Origin: DASZHJ01 sp035507155
Lineage (GTDB): Bacteria > Pseudomonadota > Alphaproteobacteria > ATCC43930 > CGMCC-115725
NCBI GenBank assembly: GCA_035507155.1
Contig: DATJOK010000105.1
Coordinates: 1 to 64,000 of the forward strand
Direction of reading: 5' to 3'
Length of the DNA stretch: 64,000 nucleotides
The notes under the pieces: model-generated
The model's input: the letters and a program-made list of their open reading frames with translations, nothing else
Told to the model about the DNA's origin: nothing
Database searches by the model: none
Position numbers and translations under genes: made by a program
Shown here: in pieces, positions 52,304-59,482 of the stretch
How positions within the stretch are numbered: position 1 is the first letter of the stretch
Layout of the letters: each line of letters opens with the position of its first letter

Positions 52304-53041
52304 ATGATGCATGCGGGTCACCGCCGACTGCCGGCGGTCAGAAGTGTTGCGGCACTCCTGGCTCTCGCGAGCGTCGCCTGCGCGCCGACCCATGTGCAGC
52401 AGACCCAGACTTATTCCGGCGCCGCGCTGCCGCGCCCCGACATCGTCGTCGTCAACGATTTCGCCGTCACCCCCGATCAGGTGAAGCTCGACAGCGGGTT
52501 GCGCGCGCGGCTGATGAACGTCGTCAATCCGACGCCACCCTCCGCCCAGGAGATCGCCGAGGGCCGCCAGGTCACCGCCGCCATCTCGCGGACCCTCGTC
52601 GAGGAGATCCGCAAGCTCGGCCTTCCCGCGCGGCAGGCTCTTCTGGGCGAGTCGCCGGGCGCGGGCAATCGGCTGATCATCGACGGGCAGATGGTCTCGA
52701 TCGACGAGGGCAACCGGACACGGCGCAATCTGATCGGCCTCGGCGCCGGCCACAGCACCGTGCAAGCCGACATGCAGGTCTATTACGACAGCAGCAACGG
52801 GGCGCGGCTCCTCGAGAGCTACGAGGGCGTCGCCGAGAGCAGCCGCAAGCCCGGCGCCGCCGAGACCATGGGGGCCGGCGCCGCCACCGGACGGGTCGCG
52901 GAGTCCGCGGCGGTCGGCGCAGGCACCAGCGCCATCTCGGGCTCCGACGCCGATGCCGACGCGCAGCGGATGGCGAAGGAGATCGCCAAGAAGCTTTCCG
53001 CGCTGTTCCAGCGCCAGGGCTGGATTCCGGCCGGCACCTGA
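52304..53041 (+). CDS. DUF4410-type lipoprotein
   Basis: A 245-residue predicted lipoprotein. The leader ends in a LASVAC lipobox. The mature chain has PDIVVVNDFAVTPDQVKLDS, RTLVEEIRKLGLPARQALLG, the beta region NRLIIDGQMVSIDEGNRTRR and the GLGAGHSTVQADMQVYYD block, followed by a Gly/Ala-rich segment and an amphipathic C-terminal helix (AKEIAKKLSALFQRQGW). This is the DUF4410 pattern of envelope lipoproteins with unknown function. A strong AGGGGGA precedes the ATG. It shares a strand with the sterol desaturase-like gene 42 bp downstream. Confidence 0.78.
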   Translation: MMHAGHRRLPAVRSVAALLALASVACAPTHVQQTQTYSGAALPRPDIVVVNDFAVTPDQVKLDSGLRARLMNVVNPTPPSAQEIAEGRQVTAAISRTLVEEIRKLGLPARQALLGESPGAGNRLIIDGQMVSIDEGNRTRRNLIGLGAGHSTVQADMQVYYDSSNGARLLESYEGVAESSRKPGAAETMGAGAATGRVAESAAVGAGTSAISGSDADADAQRMAKEIAKKLSALFQRQGWIPAGT

Positions 53042-53083
53042 CCGCCCCGACACGTCGACAGGTCGCTTGAGCGGAGGAACACG

Positions 53084-53947
53084 ATGGAGCTGTTCGAGAG
53101 CCCGCCTCGCATCGCCCTCTTCTTTCCTGTCTTCGTGCTGCTGATCGCGGCCGAGGCGCTCGTCTATCGCCGCTTCAAGGGCCACGCCTATCCCTGGCGT
53201 GACAGCGGCGTCTCGCTGCTGATCGCCGTCGGCCACGGCCTCACCGGCTTCGTCAACCAGGCGGTGATCTACGCAATCTTCGCGCTCGTGGTCTGGCAGT
53301 ACCGCCTCTATACGATCCCCATGGACAATGCCTGGTCGATCGGCGCGCTGATCATTCTCGAGGAGTTCGCCTACTACTGGTACCACCGCGCGGCGCATCG
53401 GATCCGGCTCATGTGGGGAACCCATTGCGTCCACCACTCGCCGGAAGAGCTGACGCTCTCGGCCGCCTATCGCCTCGGCTGGACGCCGATCCTCTCCGGG
53501 AGCTACCTCTTCTTCCTGCCGCTGGTGTGGATCGGCTTCCATCCCGCCTGGGTGTTCGGGCTCCTCAGCATCAGCCTGCTCTACCAGTTCTGGCTGCACA
53601 CCACGCTGATCCCCCGCCTCGGGCCGCTGGAATGGGTGCTGAATACGCCTTCCGCCCATCGCGTGCATCACGCCAGCAACGAGCAGTATCTCGACCGCAA
53701 CTACGGCGGCATCGTCATCGTCTTCGACCGGCTGTTCGGCACCTACGCTGCGGAGCACGATCGCATCCCGATCCGTTTCGGCCTCGTACATCCCGTCCGA
53801 TCGCTGAACCCGTTCGTCATCGTCTATGCGGAGTTCTGGCACATGCTGAAGGACGCCTGGGCCGCCCGGTCCTGGGGCGAGCGCTGGCGCGTCCTCCTGA
53901 AGCCACCGGGCTGGAGCTCCGCCGCATCCGAGCCCGCGGCCGGTTGA
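53084..53947 (+). CDS. Sterol desaturase/fatty acid hydroxylase-family membrane enzyme
   Basis: A 287-residue membrane protein with about four helices and the di-iron histidine boxes HRAAHRIRLMWGTHCVHHS (HX3H and HXXHH), then HTTLIPRLGPLEWVLNTPSAHRVHH in pieces (two further His clusters) and YLDRNYGGI. It may hydroxylate or desaturate a lipid such as a fatty acid, sterol or hopanoid. The sequence does not choose. The ATG has AGCGGAGG upstream. Confidence 0.87.
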   Translation: MELFESPPRIALFFPVFVLLIAAEALVYRRFKGHAYPWRDSGVSLLIAVGHGLTGFVNQAVIYAIFALVVWQYRLYTIPMDNAWSIGALIILEEFAYYWYHRAAHRIRLMWGTHCVHHSPEELTLSAAYRLGWTPILSGSYLFFLPLVWIGFHPAWVFGLLSISLLYQFWLHTTLIPRLGPLEWVLNTPSAHRVHHASNEQYLDRNYGGIVIVFDRLFGTYAAEHDRIPIRFGLVHPVRSLNPFVIVYAEFWHMLKDAWAARSWGERWRVLLKPPGWSSAASEPAAG

Positions 53948-54014
53948 CCTGGGGGTCGACGAAAGCCTGCGCCGCTGCTCAAATGCGCCATCGCCGTCCC
54001 GCCCCGAGGCTTCC

Positions 54015-55304
54015 ATGGCCGATGATCTGACACGTCTCACCGCTCTCGATGCCGCCCAGCGGATCGCCAAGGGAAACCTCACCGCCGAGGCGCTGGTCCG
54101 TGCCTGCCTCGATCGCATCGGCGAACGCGAACCGGTGGTGCAGGCCTGGCAGCATCTCGACCCCGAGCAGGCGATCGCAGCGGCGCGCGCACGCGACAAG
54201 GAACCGGCGCGCGGTCCGCTTCATGGCGTGCCGATCGGCGTCAAGGACATCATGGACACCGCGGACATGCCGACCACCTATGGCTCGCGCGCCTATGCGG
54301 GCTTCCGCCCGCGCGCGGATGCCGCCTGCGTGGCCCTGGCGCGCGCTGCCGGAGCGATCGTGCTCGGCAAGACGGTGACGACGGAATTCGCCGCCGCGGC
54401 GCCGGGGAAGACGCGCAACCCGCACAATCCCGCCCACACGCCGGGCGGCTCCTCCAGCGGCTCGGCGGCGGGCGTCGCCGAGCGCATGATGCCCCTCGCC
54501 TTCGGCACCCAGACTGCGGGCTCGATCATCCGCCCCGCCTCCTACTGCGGCGTCGTCGGCTACAAGCCGAGCTACGGCACGGTCGCGCTCTCCGGCACCA
54601 AGGCGCTCGCCGAGAGCTTCGACACCGTCGGCGGCTTCGCGCGGACGGTGAGCGACGTGGCGCTGTTCGTGAGCGCGCTCTCCGGCCGGTCGAACCTGGT
54701 GCCGACGGCGCCTTATCCAAAGCCGCGGATCGGCCTGTTCCGGACCGCGCAGTGGGATCGCGCGGAGCCCGCCTGCCAGGCGACCCTGGAGCGCGCCGCC
54801 CGGCAGCTCGAAAGCCTCGGCGCGCTCGTCAAGGACCGTCCGAGCTTTCCCGCCTATGATCGGCTTCCGGACATCCATCTCACGCACATGAACTACGAGA
54901 TGGCGCGCAACCTCGCCTGGGAGCGCAGCGAGCGCTGGGATCTGCTGGCGCCGCGGACCACCGAGACGCTGCGCGAGGCGGCGCACATCGATGCCGATAC
55001 CTATGACGAGATGCGGCGCGCTGCCGCGGCAGCACGCGAGCGCATGGACGAGCTCTTCGGCGACTTCGATGCGCTGCTGGTGCCGGCGGCGCCAGGCGAG
55101 GCGCCGGCTCGCCTCGACATGACCGGCGACCCGCTCTTCAACCGGGTCTGGACCCTGCTCCGCGTGCCCTGCGTGACGGTACCTGCGGGCCGCGGTCCGG
55201 CGGGCCTGCCGATCGGCGTGCAGCTCGTCGGCCGCCCCGGCGACGACGTCCGCACCCTCGCCATCGCCCGCTTCGCCGAGCAGGCGCTCGAGCCCATCGC
55301 GTGA
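54015..55304 (+). CDS. Amidase (amidase signature family)
   Basis: A 429-residue enzyme with the Ser-cisSer-Lys triad: K77 in PIGVKDIMDTADMP, the Gly/Ser-rich loop HTPGGSSSGSAAGVA with the cis-Ser (about 146), and the nucleophile S170 in TQTAGSIIRPASYCGVVG, then YKPSYGTVALSG. It cleaves amide bonds of a small substrate. It is not GatA: the GatB/GatC partners are absent and the C-terminus is shorter. The EamA gene starts inside its stop codon (GTGA overlap), so the two are co-transcribed and the product may be exported or imported by that carrier. Confidence 0.92.
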   Translation: MADDLTRLTALDAAQRIAKGNLTAEALVRACLDRIGEREPVVQAWQHLDPEQAIAAARARDKEPARGPLHGVPIGVKDIMDTADMPTTYGSRAYAGFRPRADAACVALARAAGAIVLGKTVTTEFAAAAPGKTRNPHNPAHTPGGSSSGSAAGVAERMMPLAFGTQTAGSIIRPASYCGVVGYKPSYGTVALSGTKALAESFDTVGGFARTVSDVALFVSALSGRSNLVPTAPYPKPRIGLFRTAQWDRAEPACQATLERAARQLESLGALVKDRPSFPAYDRLPDIHLTHMNYEMARNLAWERSERWDLLAPRTTETLREAAHIDADTYDEMRRAAAAARERMDELFGDFDALLVPAAPGEAPARLDMTGDPLFNRVWTLLRVPCVTVPAGRGPAGLPIGVQLVGRPGDDVRTLAIARFAEQALEPIA

Positions 55305-56215
55305 GCATTGCCCAGGCCACGGCTCGGCGACGGCCGGCCGTCGCCGGCGTGCTGCTGCTGACGACGCTCGCGCTCGCCTGGGGGATCGCCTGGCCCACAT
55401 CCAAGATCGTGCTGGACGAGATGCCGGTGCTGGCGTTCCGCACCACCTGCGTGGTGGTGGGCGGCGGCGCGGCGCTGCTGATGGCGCTCGTCGCCGGCGA
55501 GCGCCTGCGGCTGCCGCGTCAGGAGATCGGCCCGCTGCTGCTGGTATCGCTCCTCAATGTCACCGGCTGGCAGATCGCGATGGCCTATGGGCTGAGCCTG
55601 CTGCCGGCCGGCCATGCCAGCATCATCGCCTACATCATGCCCGCCTGCGCCACCTTCTTCGGCTGGATCTTCCTCCGCGAGCGGATGACCGCGCCGCGGC
55701 TCTGGGGCCTCGCCCTCAGCATGGCCGGGCTTGCCGTGCTGGTGGCGCCGACACTCGATCGCGTCCTCGCCGCGCCGACCGGCGTCCTGATGATGATCCT
55801 GGCGGCGATGAGCTGGGCTGCCGGGACCGTCGGCATGAAATATTTCCGCTGGTCGCTCTCGGCGATGCAGAGCACCGGCTGGCAGTTCGTCATCGGCGGC
55901 ATTCCCATCGTGCTGGCCGCCGCGCTGACGGGAACGGAACCGCATCTCGGCGCGCTCAGCACGCGCGCGATGGTGTCGCTCGTTTACATATTGGTCTTCC
56001 CGGTGGTGATCGCCCAATGGGCCTGGTTCCGGGCGGTGGAACTGCTGCCGGGCAGCATCTCCGCTATGGGAACGCTGGCGATCCCGGTGGTGGGGACACT
56101 CTCAGGCGCTCTGCTCCTGGGCGAGAAGCTGGAGCTCTCGGAGCTCGCCGCTCTCGGGCTGGTGGTGGCCGGGCTGGCGCTGGTGGCGCTGCGTCCGGCA
56201 GCCGAGCCGAGCTGA
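55301..56215 (+). CDS. EamA/DMT-family transporter
   Basis: A 304-residue, ten-helix protein with the two EamA repeats: LLLTTLALAWGIAWPTSKIV and LNVTGWQIAMAYGLSLLPAGHA in the first, then ILAAMSWAAGTVGMKYFRW and GTLAIPVVGTLSGALLLGE in the second. It carries a metabolite or amino acid across the inner membrane; the substrate is unknown. It begins with GTG in GTGA overlapping the amidase stop codon. Confidence 0.92.
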   Translation: MSIAQATARRRPAVAGVLLLTTLALAWGIAWPTSKIVLDEMPVLAFRTTCVVVGGGAALLMALVAGERLRLPRQEIGPLLLVSLLNVTGWQIAMAYGLSLLPAGHASIIAYIMPACATFFGWIFLRERMTAPRLWGLALSMAGLAVLVAPTLDRVLAAPTGVLMMILAAMSWAAGTVGMKYFRWSLSAMQSTGWQFVIGGIPIVLAAALTGTEPHLGALSTRAMVSLVYILVFPVVIAQWAWFRAVELLPGSISAMGTLAIPVVGTLSGALLLGEKLELSELAALGLVVAGLALVALRPAAEPS

Positions 56216-56236
56216 GCGGTTGCGCCGCTGGCGCCG

Positions 56237-56590
56237 ATGCGGCAGCCTCTGGCCCCGATGCATGCACGGCCGCTCCTTCTTGCCCTCGCCGTCGCGCTCG
56301 CGGCCACCCTCTCGGCCTGCGGGCCAGAAAGCCTGCAGCCCTTCGCCTGGTCGCCGGAGCCGGCGCCCAGGGGACCGAAGGAGACCTTCATGCGAATCGG
56401 CGTCTGCTACAACCGGCAGACGTCGACGCCCGAGCAGGTCTATGCCGTGGCCAAGGCGGGCTGTGACCCCGGCACGACGCCTTACCTCATCGATCAGGAC
56501 ATGCTGCTGACCTGTCCGCTGCTCACGCCGGTACGGGCGACCTACGCCTGCGTGAAGACGGAGAGCTCGGCGCCGGCCGCCTCGCGTTAG
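56237..56590 (+). CDS. Small lipoprotein with cysteines, hypothetical
   Basis: A 117-residue protein. The leader MHARPLLLALAVALAATLSAC ends in an LSAC lipobox. The mature part has three further cysteine-containing blocks (MRIGVCYNRQTSTPEQVYAV, KAGCDPGTTPYLI and LLTCPLLTPVRATYACVKTE) with the look of a small disulfide-stabilised envelope domain. Function is unknown. Two ATGs (56237 and 56258) are possible; the second starts directly at the leader. A hairpin terminator follows. Confidence 0.65.
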   Translation: MRQPLAPMHARPLLLALAVALAATLSACGPESLQPFAWSPEPAPRGPKETFMRIGVCYNRQTSTPEQVYAVAKAGCDPGTTPYLIDQDMLLTCPLLTPVRATYACVKTESSAPAASR

Positions 56591-56614
56591 CCGGAGAAGT
56601 CGGACAAGCAAAAA

Positions 56615-56641
56615 CCCCCGGAACGACCGTTCCGGGGGTTT
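56615..56641. terminator. Bidirectional Rho-independent terminator
   Basis: CCCCCGGAAC (56615-56624) and GTTCCGGGGG (56629-56638) form a perfect 10-bp stem with a GACC loop. It is flanked by AAAA on the left and TTT on the right. It ends transcription of the plus-strand lipoprotein gene and of the minus-strand Lys/His-rich gene. Confidence 0.9.
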
Positions 56642-56659
56642 GCTGTCTCGAAGCTCGGC

Positions 56660-56869
56660 TCAGCCCTGCTGAGTCGCGGGCTTCTTGGTCTTGTGCTTGG
56701 CGACGTGCTTCTTGGTCGACTTCTTGCTGGCGACGTGCTTCTTCGGCGCCTTCTTCTTCATCGTCTTCTGAGTCTGGTCGGTGGTCTGCGCCTGTGCGGG
56801 GGTGGCCAGCGGAAGTGTGGACGCGCCCACGAACGAGAGCAGCGCCAGTGCCGTAATCAACGCCTTCAT
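56660..56869 (-). CDS. Exported Lys/His-rich small protein, hypothetical
   Basis: A 69-residue protein. The signal peptide MKALITALALLSFVGASTL ends near AQAQT. The mature half is polar and very basic: KKKAPKKHVASKKSTKKHVA, KHKTKKPATQQG, with a repeated KKHVA unit. AGGAG lies eight bases before the ATG. It is like small exported basic proteins found in many Alphaproteobacteria, which may bind the envelope, nucleic acid or metals. No family function is known. It converges on the bidirectional terminator. Confidence 0.7.
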   Translation of the reverse strand: MKALITALALLSFVGASTLPLATPAQAQTTDQTQKTMKKKAPKKHVASKKSTKKHVAKHKTKKPATQQG

Positions 56870-57349
56870 AGAGGACTCCTGGAGGTGGGAAGTGTGCATC
56901 GGTCGGTGATCGATGGGGGTCACTCGAGATCCGAAATCTGCGGCCACGAACACTGAGTGGCGGGCGGATACTATCATGCGATGCTTCGAATGCGACAGAA
57001 ATCCATGCAATCTCTGCCGCTCCTCCGATATCGCCCTGGCGATCCGCCGCGTCCTCGCCGCGCGTGGTCGCGCGATCCGGCTCGTCCATTTTCCGTTAGC
57101 GACTCTTCAGAATTCGTTAACCGCGTCGAGAAGGCCGCGCTGCCCGCGCGCGACCGCGGCGGCTCGCGGCGACACCAGGGGCGCTGGCGCCGGCGCGATC
57201 GATCCCAGCGCGCGGATCGCTAAAGTTCTCTGGAGTTTTTATCCGGGTTTGATTTTATACTCTACTTGGAGGGGCTCCAATTTTACTTGCGATTAAGATT
57301 CGCCGCTCAGACTCGCGGGCGTTGGATCCCGTATTGAGGAGGACCTCTC
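56870..57349. other. Intergenic region upstream of the first Flp pilin
   Basis: About 480 bp without a convincing gene. The left half is the promoter side of the Lys/His-rich gene. The right end (about 57230-57300) is clearly richer in A and T than the rest of the window and probably holds the promoter of the first pilin. A GTTAACC half-site of CtrA type lies at about 57117-57122, but no full CtrA pair is seen near it. A small basic ORF on the plus strand has no ribosome site and no motif and is not called. Confidence 0.55.
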
Positions 57350-57517
57350 ATGCGTCGTTTGAAGCAGTTTCTTTCGTGCCGCAAGGGCGCGACCGCCATT
57401 GAGTACGGCCTGATCGCCGCCCTCATCGCTGTCGTCACCATCGCTGGCCTGAGCCTGGTTGGCACCAACCTGAATGCCACCTTCGGCAACATCGCCACCA
57501 AGATCGGCAGCGGCTGA
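57350..57517 (+). CDS. flp: Flp-family type IVb pilin 1
   Basis: A 55-residue prepilin. The short leader MRRLKQFLSCRKG precedes the cleavage site G/ATAIEYGLIAALIAVV with the conserved Glu5 and Tyr6. One hydrophobic helix and a short tail (TNLNATFGNIATKIGSG) follow. It is processed by the CpaA peptidase and assembled into the Flp/Tad pilus for surface attachment. GAGGAGGA (57336-57343) is six bases before the ATG. It is followed by its own hairpin terminator. Confidence 0.93.
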   Translation: MRRLKQFLSCRKGATAIEYGLIAALIAVVTIAGLSLVGTNLNATFGNIATKIGSG

Positions 57518-57544
57518 GTTCAGCTGGCAGTCGGAGCAATGGCG

Positions 57545-57581
57545 GGCCGGGCGTGGCGACACGCTCGGCCGCTTTGCTTTT
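57545..57581 (+). terminator. Terminator after the first pilin gene
   Basis: GGCCGGGCGTG (57545-57555) pairs with CACGCTCGGCC (57560-57570) in an 11-bp stem with one G-T wobble and a GCGA tetraloop, then GCTTTGCTTTT. It would end most transcripts after pilin 1, so the pilin is made separately from, and in excess over, the assembly genes. Confidence 0.7.
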
Positions 57582-57723
57582 GGAGCCGGCGCGCGCCTGG
57601 AGCCGCGCGGGCTGAGCGGGCCGAAGCAACCCGGCGGTCGCTTGGTTTTTGCCGAGAGTCACCCGCGAATATTCTTCAAATCACTTACAAATTATTGATC
57701 CTAAAGGCAATTCCGAGCCTGAC

Positions 57724-57738
57724 TTAAGACTCTGTTAG
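57724..57738 (+). promoter_or_regulatory. Possible CtrA-type site upstream of the second pilin
   Basis: TTAAGACTCTGTTAG is TTAA-N7-TTAG, one base off the CtrA full site TTAA-N7-TTAA. It lies about 55 bp before the second pilin start, in promoter position. Pilin genes of Caulobacter are CtrA-dependent, so this is plausible but rests on one near-match. Confidence 0.35.
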
Positions 57739-57793
57739 GGACCATCCACCTAGGATGCGCGCGTCGTCCACGGAGACTCAGGAGTCAGGACAT

Positions 57794-57964
57794 ATGACTA
57801 CGTTTATTCGCAAGCTGCTTGCCAGTCGCTCGGGCGCGACGGCCATCGAGTACGGCCTCATCGCCGCCCTGATCGCGGTTGTGACGATCGCGGGCCTCTC
57901 TGCGATCGGCACGAACCTCAACAAGACCTACGGCACCATCGCCACCAAAGTCGGCAGCGGCTGA
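57794..57964 (+). CDS. flp: Flp-family type IVb pilin 2
   Basis: A 56-residue prepilin. The leader is MTTFIRKLLASRSG, and the mature start is ATAIEYGLIAALIAVVTIAG, identical to pilin 1 over the hydrophobic helix. The tail differs in a few residues (NKTYGTIATKVGSG). The two pilins are recent paralogues. AGGAG lies before the ATG. A hairpin follows before cpaA, again separating pilin expression from the assembly genes. One may be the major and one a minor or conditionally used pilin. Confidence 0.93.
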   Translation: MTTFIRKLLASRSGATAIEYGLIAALIAVVTIAGLSAIGTNLNKTYGTIATKVGSG

Positions 57965-58015
57965 TCAAGCCCGCCGCGTCGACGCCGAGTCGAGCGGCAC
58001 CGTCCGCGACGGAGG

Positions 58016-58045
58016 GGGACGGCTCGGAGGAGCCGTCCCTTCTCT
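58016..58045 (+). terminator. Hairpin after the second pilin gene
   Basis: GGGACGGCTC (58016-58025) pairs with GAGCCGTCCC (58030-58039) around a GGAG loop and is followed by TTCTCT. The T-tract is weak, so this may be a partial terminator or an mRNA 3'-end stabiliser that raises pilin transcript over the downstream cpa genes. Confidence 0.6.
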
Positions 58046-58073
58046 CCCTGCGGCAGGTGACATCGGAGAATCC

Positions 58074-58583
58074 GTGCACATGACCGCCTCCATCACCGAT
58101 CTCATCGCTCTCGCCATCCTCGCCGTTGCCTTGGTCGGCGCGGCTTTGACGGATGTGCGGCAGTATCTCATCCCGAACCGCTACCCCGCGGTCATCGCCC
58201 TCGCCTACGGTCTCTTCGCGATCGGGCATCCGCTGATGCAGGGCCTCTGGAGCCTCGCTGCGGGCTTTCTCATGCTGGTCATCGGCGCAGTCCTGATGGC
58301 GACGCGCGTGATGGGCGGCGGCGACGTCAAGCTGCTCGCCGCCACGACGCTGTGGGCGGGCCCTTGGCTCGCGCAGTCGTTTCTGATGATCGTCACCTTC
58401 GCCGGCGCGGCGCTTGCCCTCGCCTGGCTGACGCCGCTGCGGCGTCTGATGCCGGCGGCGCCGGCTGATCTCGCCTCTTCCGACTCCGAGGGCCTGCGCG
58501 CGCGCTTTGCGCAGCCGGTGCCTTACGGGGTCGCCATTTCCGCCGGTGGCCTCTACGTCGCCGCCATTCACGTCTTCAACTGA
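58074..58583 (+). CDS. cpaA: Flp prepilin peptidase CpaA (A24 family)
   Basis: A 169-residue membrane protease with about six helices. The first catalytic Asp is in VGAALTDVRQYLIPNRYP and the second in RVMGGGDVKLLAATTLWAG (the GxGD motif). It removes the leader from the two Flp prepilins on the cytoplasmic face. GTG is used as start with GGAGAATCC upstream; an ATG two codons later is possible. It heads the cpaABCDEF run. Confidence 0.93.
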   Translation: MHMTASITDLIALAILAVALVGAALTDVRQYLIPNRYPAVIALAYGLFAIGHPLMQGLWSLAAGFLMLVIGAVLMATRVMGGGDVKLLAATTLWAGPWLAQSFLMIVTFAGAALALAWLTPLRRLMPAAPADLASSDSEGLRARFAQPVPYGVAISAGGLYVAAIHVFN

Positions 58584-58606
58584 GCCGGGCCACAGGGGAG
58601 TCCTCC

Positions 58607-59482
58607 ATGTCCCTACGCCGATTGATCTTCGTCCTGATCGCCTTGGTCGCCTCAGGCAGCACCATCGTGATCGGCCGTATGTGGCTCGAAGCCCAGCGTG
58701 GCCAGCAGGTGGTGGAGAAGCCGGCCGAGCAGCCGACCGGACCGACCGTCCTCGTGGCAAAGGGGAACCTGCCGGCAGGCAGCTTCATCCGCCCCGATAA
58801 CCTGCGCTGGCAGATCTGGCCGGATGCCAATGTGGCGCCCAGCTACATCGTGCAGAGCAAGCACCGGCTCGAGGATTACGTGGGCGCGGTGGTCCGCAGC
58901 GGCATCGGCGACGGCGAGCCGCTCACCGACGCGCGCGTCGTGCGGCCCGGCGATCGCGGCTTCCTGGCCGCCGTGCTGACCCCCGGCTACCGGGCAGTCA
59001 CCGTGAACGTCTCCCCGAGCTCCGGCCTCGCCGGCCTGGTGTTCCCGGGCGACAAGGTGGATCTCATCGGCGCCTTCCATATCGACTTCGAGAACCAGGG
59101 CAACGAGCACTTCCAGCCGCATTACGCGAGCGAAACGGTGCTGAGCGACGTGCGCGTGCTCGCCGTCGATCAGCGCGTCGACGACCAAAACAAGGAAGTC
59201 GTGGTCGCGAAGACGGCAACCCTCGAGGTCACGCCGAAACAGGCGGAGATCATCGCGGTGGTGGGCGAGAGCGGCAAGTTCTCGCTGAGCCTGCGCAGCC
59301 TCGCCCCCGCTGATGGCACCGGCGACACCGTCGCCGACGCCGGCACCCGCACCTACACCTGGGACAGCGACGCCATCAGCATGCTGGCGCCTCCCGCGGG
59401 CGCCGGAGGCGCCACCAAGAAGGTCAGCGTCGTTCACGGCGACAAGTCAGAAAGCTTGGAATTCCCGAGGAGCATGCGATGA
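58607..59482 (+). CDS. cpaB: Flp pilus assembly protein CpaB (RcpC)
   Basis: A 291-residue inner-membrane or periplasmic protein. It has a membrane helix at the N-terminus, then a SAF domain with VLVAKGNLPAGSFIRPDNLR, and the RcpC/CpaB middle TPGYRAVTVNVSPSSGLAGL, VFPGDKVDLIG and LDVRVLAVDQ-like SDVRVLAVDQRVDD. It supports the secretin and pilus assembly. Its stop overlaps the cpaC start (ATGA). Confidence 0.92.
   Translation: MSLRRLIFVLIALVASGSTIVIGRMWLEAQRGQQVVEKPAEQPTGPTVLVAKGNLPAGSFIRPDNLRWQIWPDANVAPSYIVQSKHRLEDYVGAVVRSGIGDGEPLTDARVVRPGDRGFLAAVLTPGYRAVTVNVSPSSGLAGLVFPGDKVDLIGAFHIDFENQGNEHFQPHYASETVLSDVRVLAVDQRVDDQNKEVVVAKTATLEVTPKQAEIIAVVGESGKFSLSLRSLAPADGTGDTVADAGTRTYTWDSDAISMLAPPAGAGGATKKVSVVHGDKSESLEFPRSMR

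Noticed and set aside
57061..57130. A full CtrA site before the first pilin
   Set aside because: Only a GTTAACC half-site and a poor partner (TTAG-N7-TCAG) are present, and they lie about 230 bp from the start codon.
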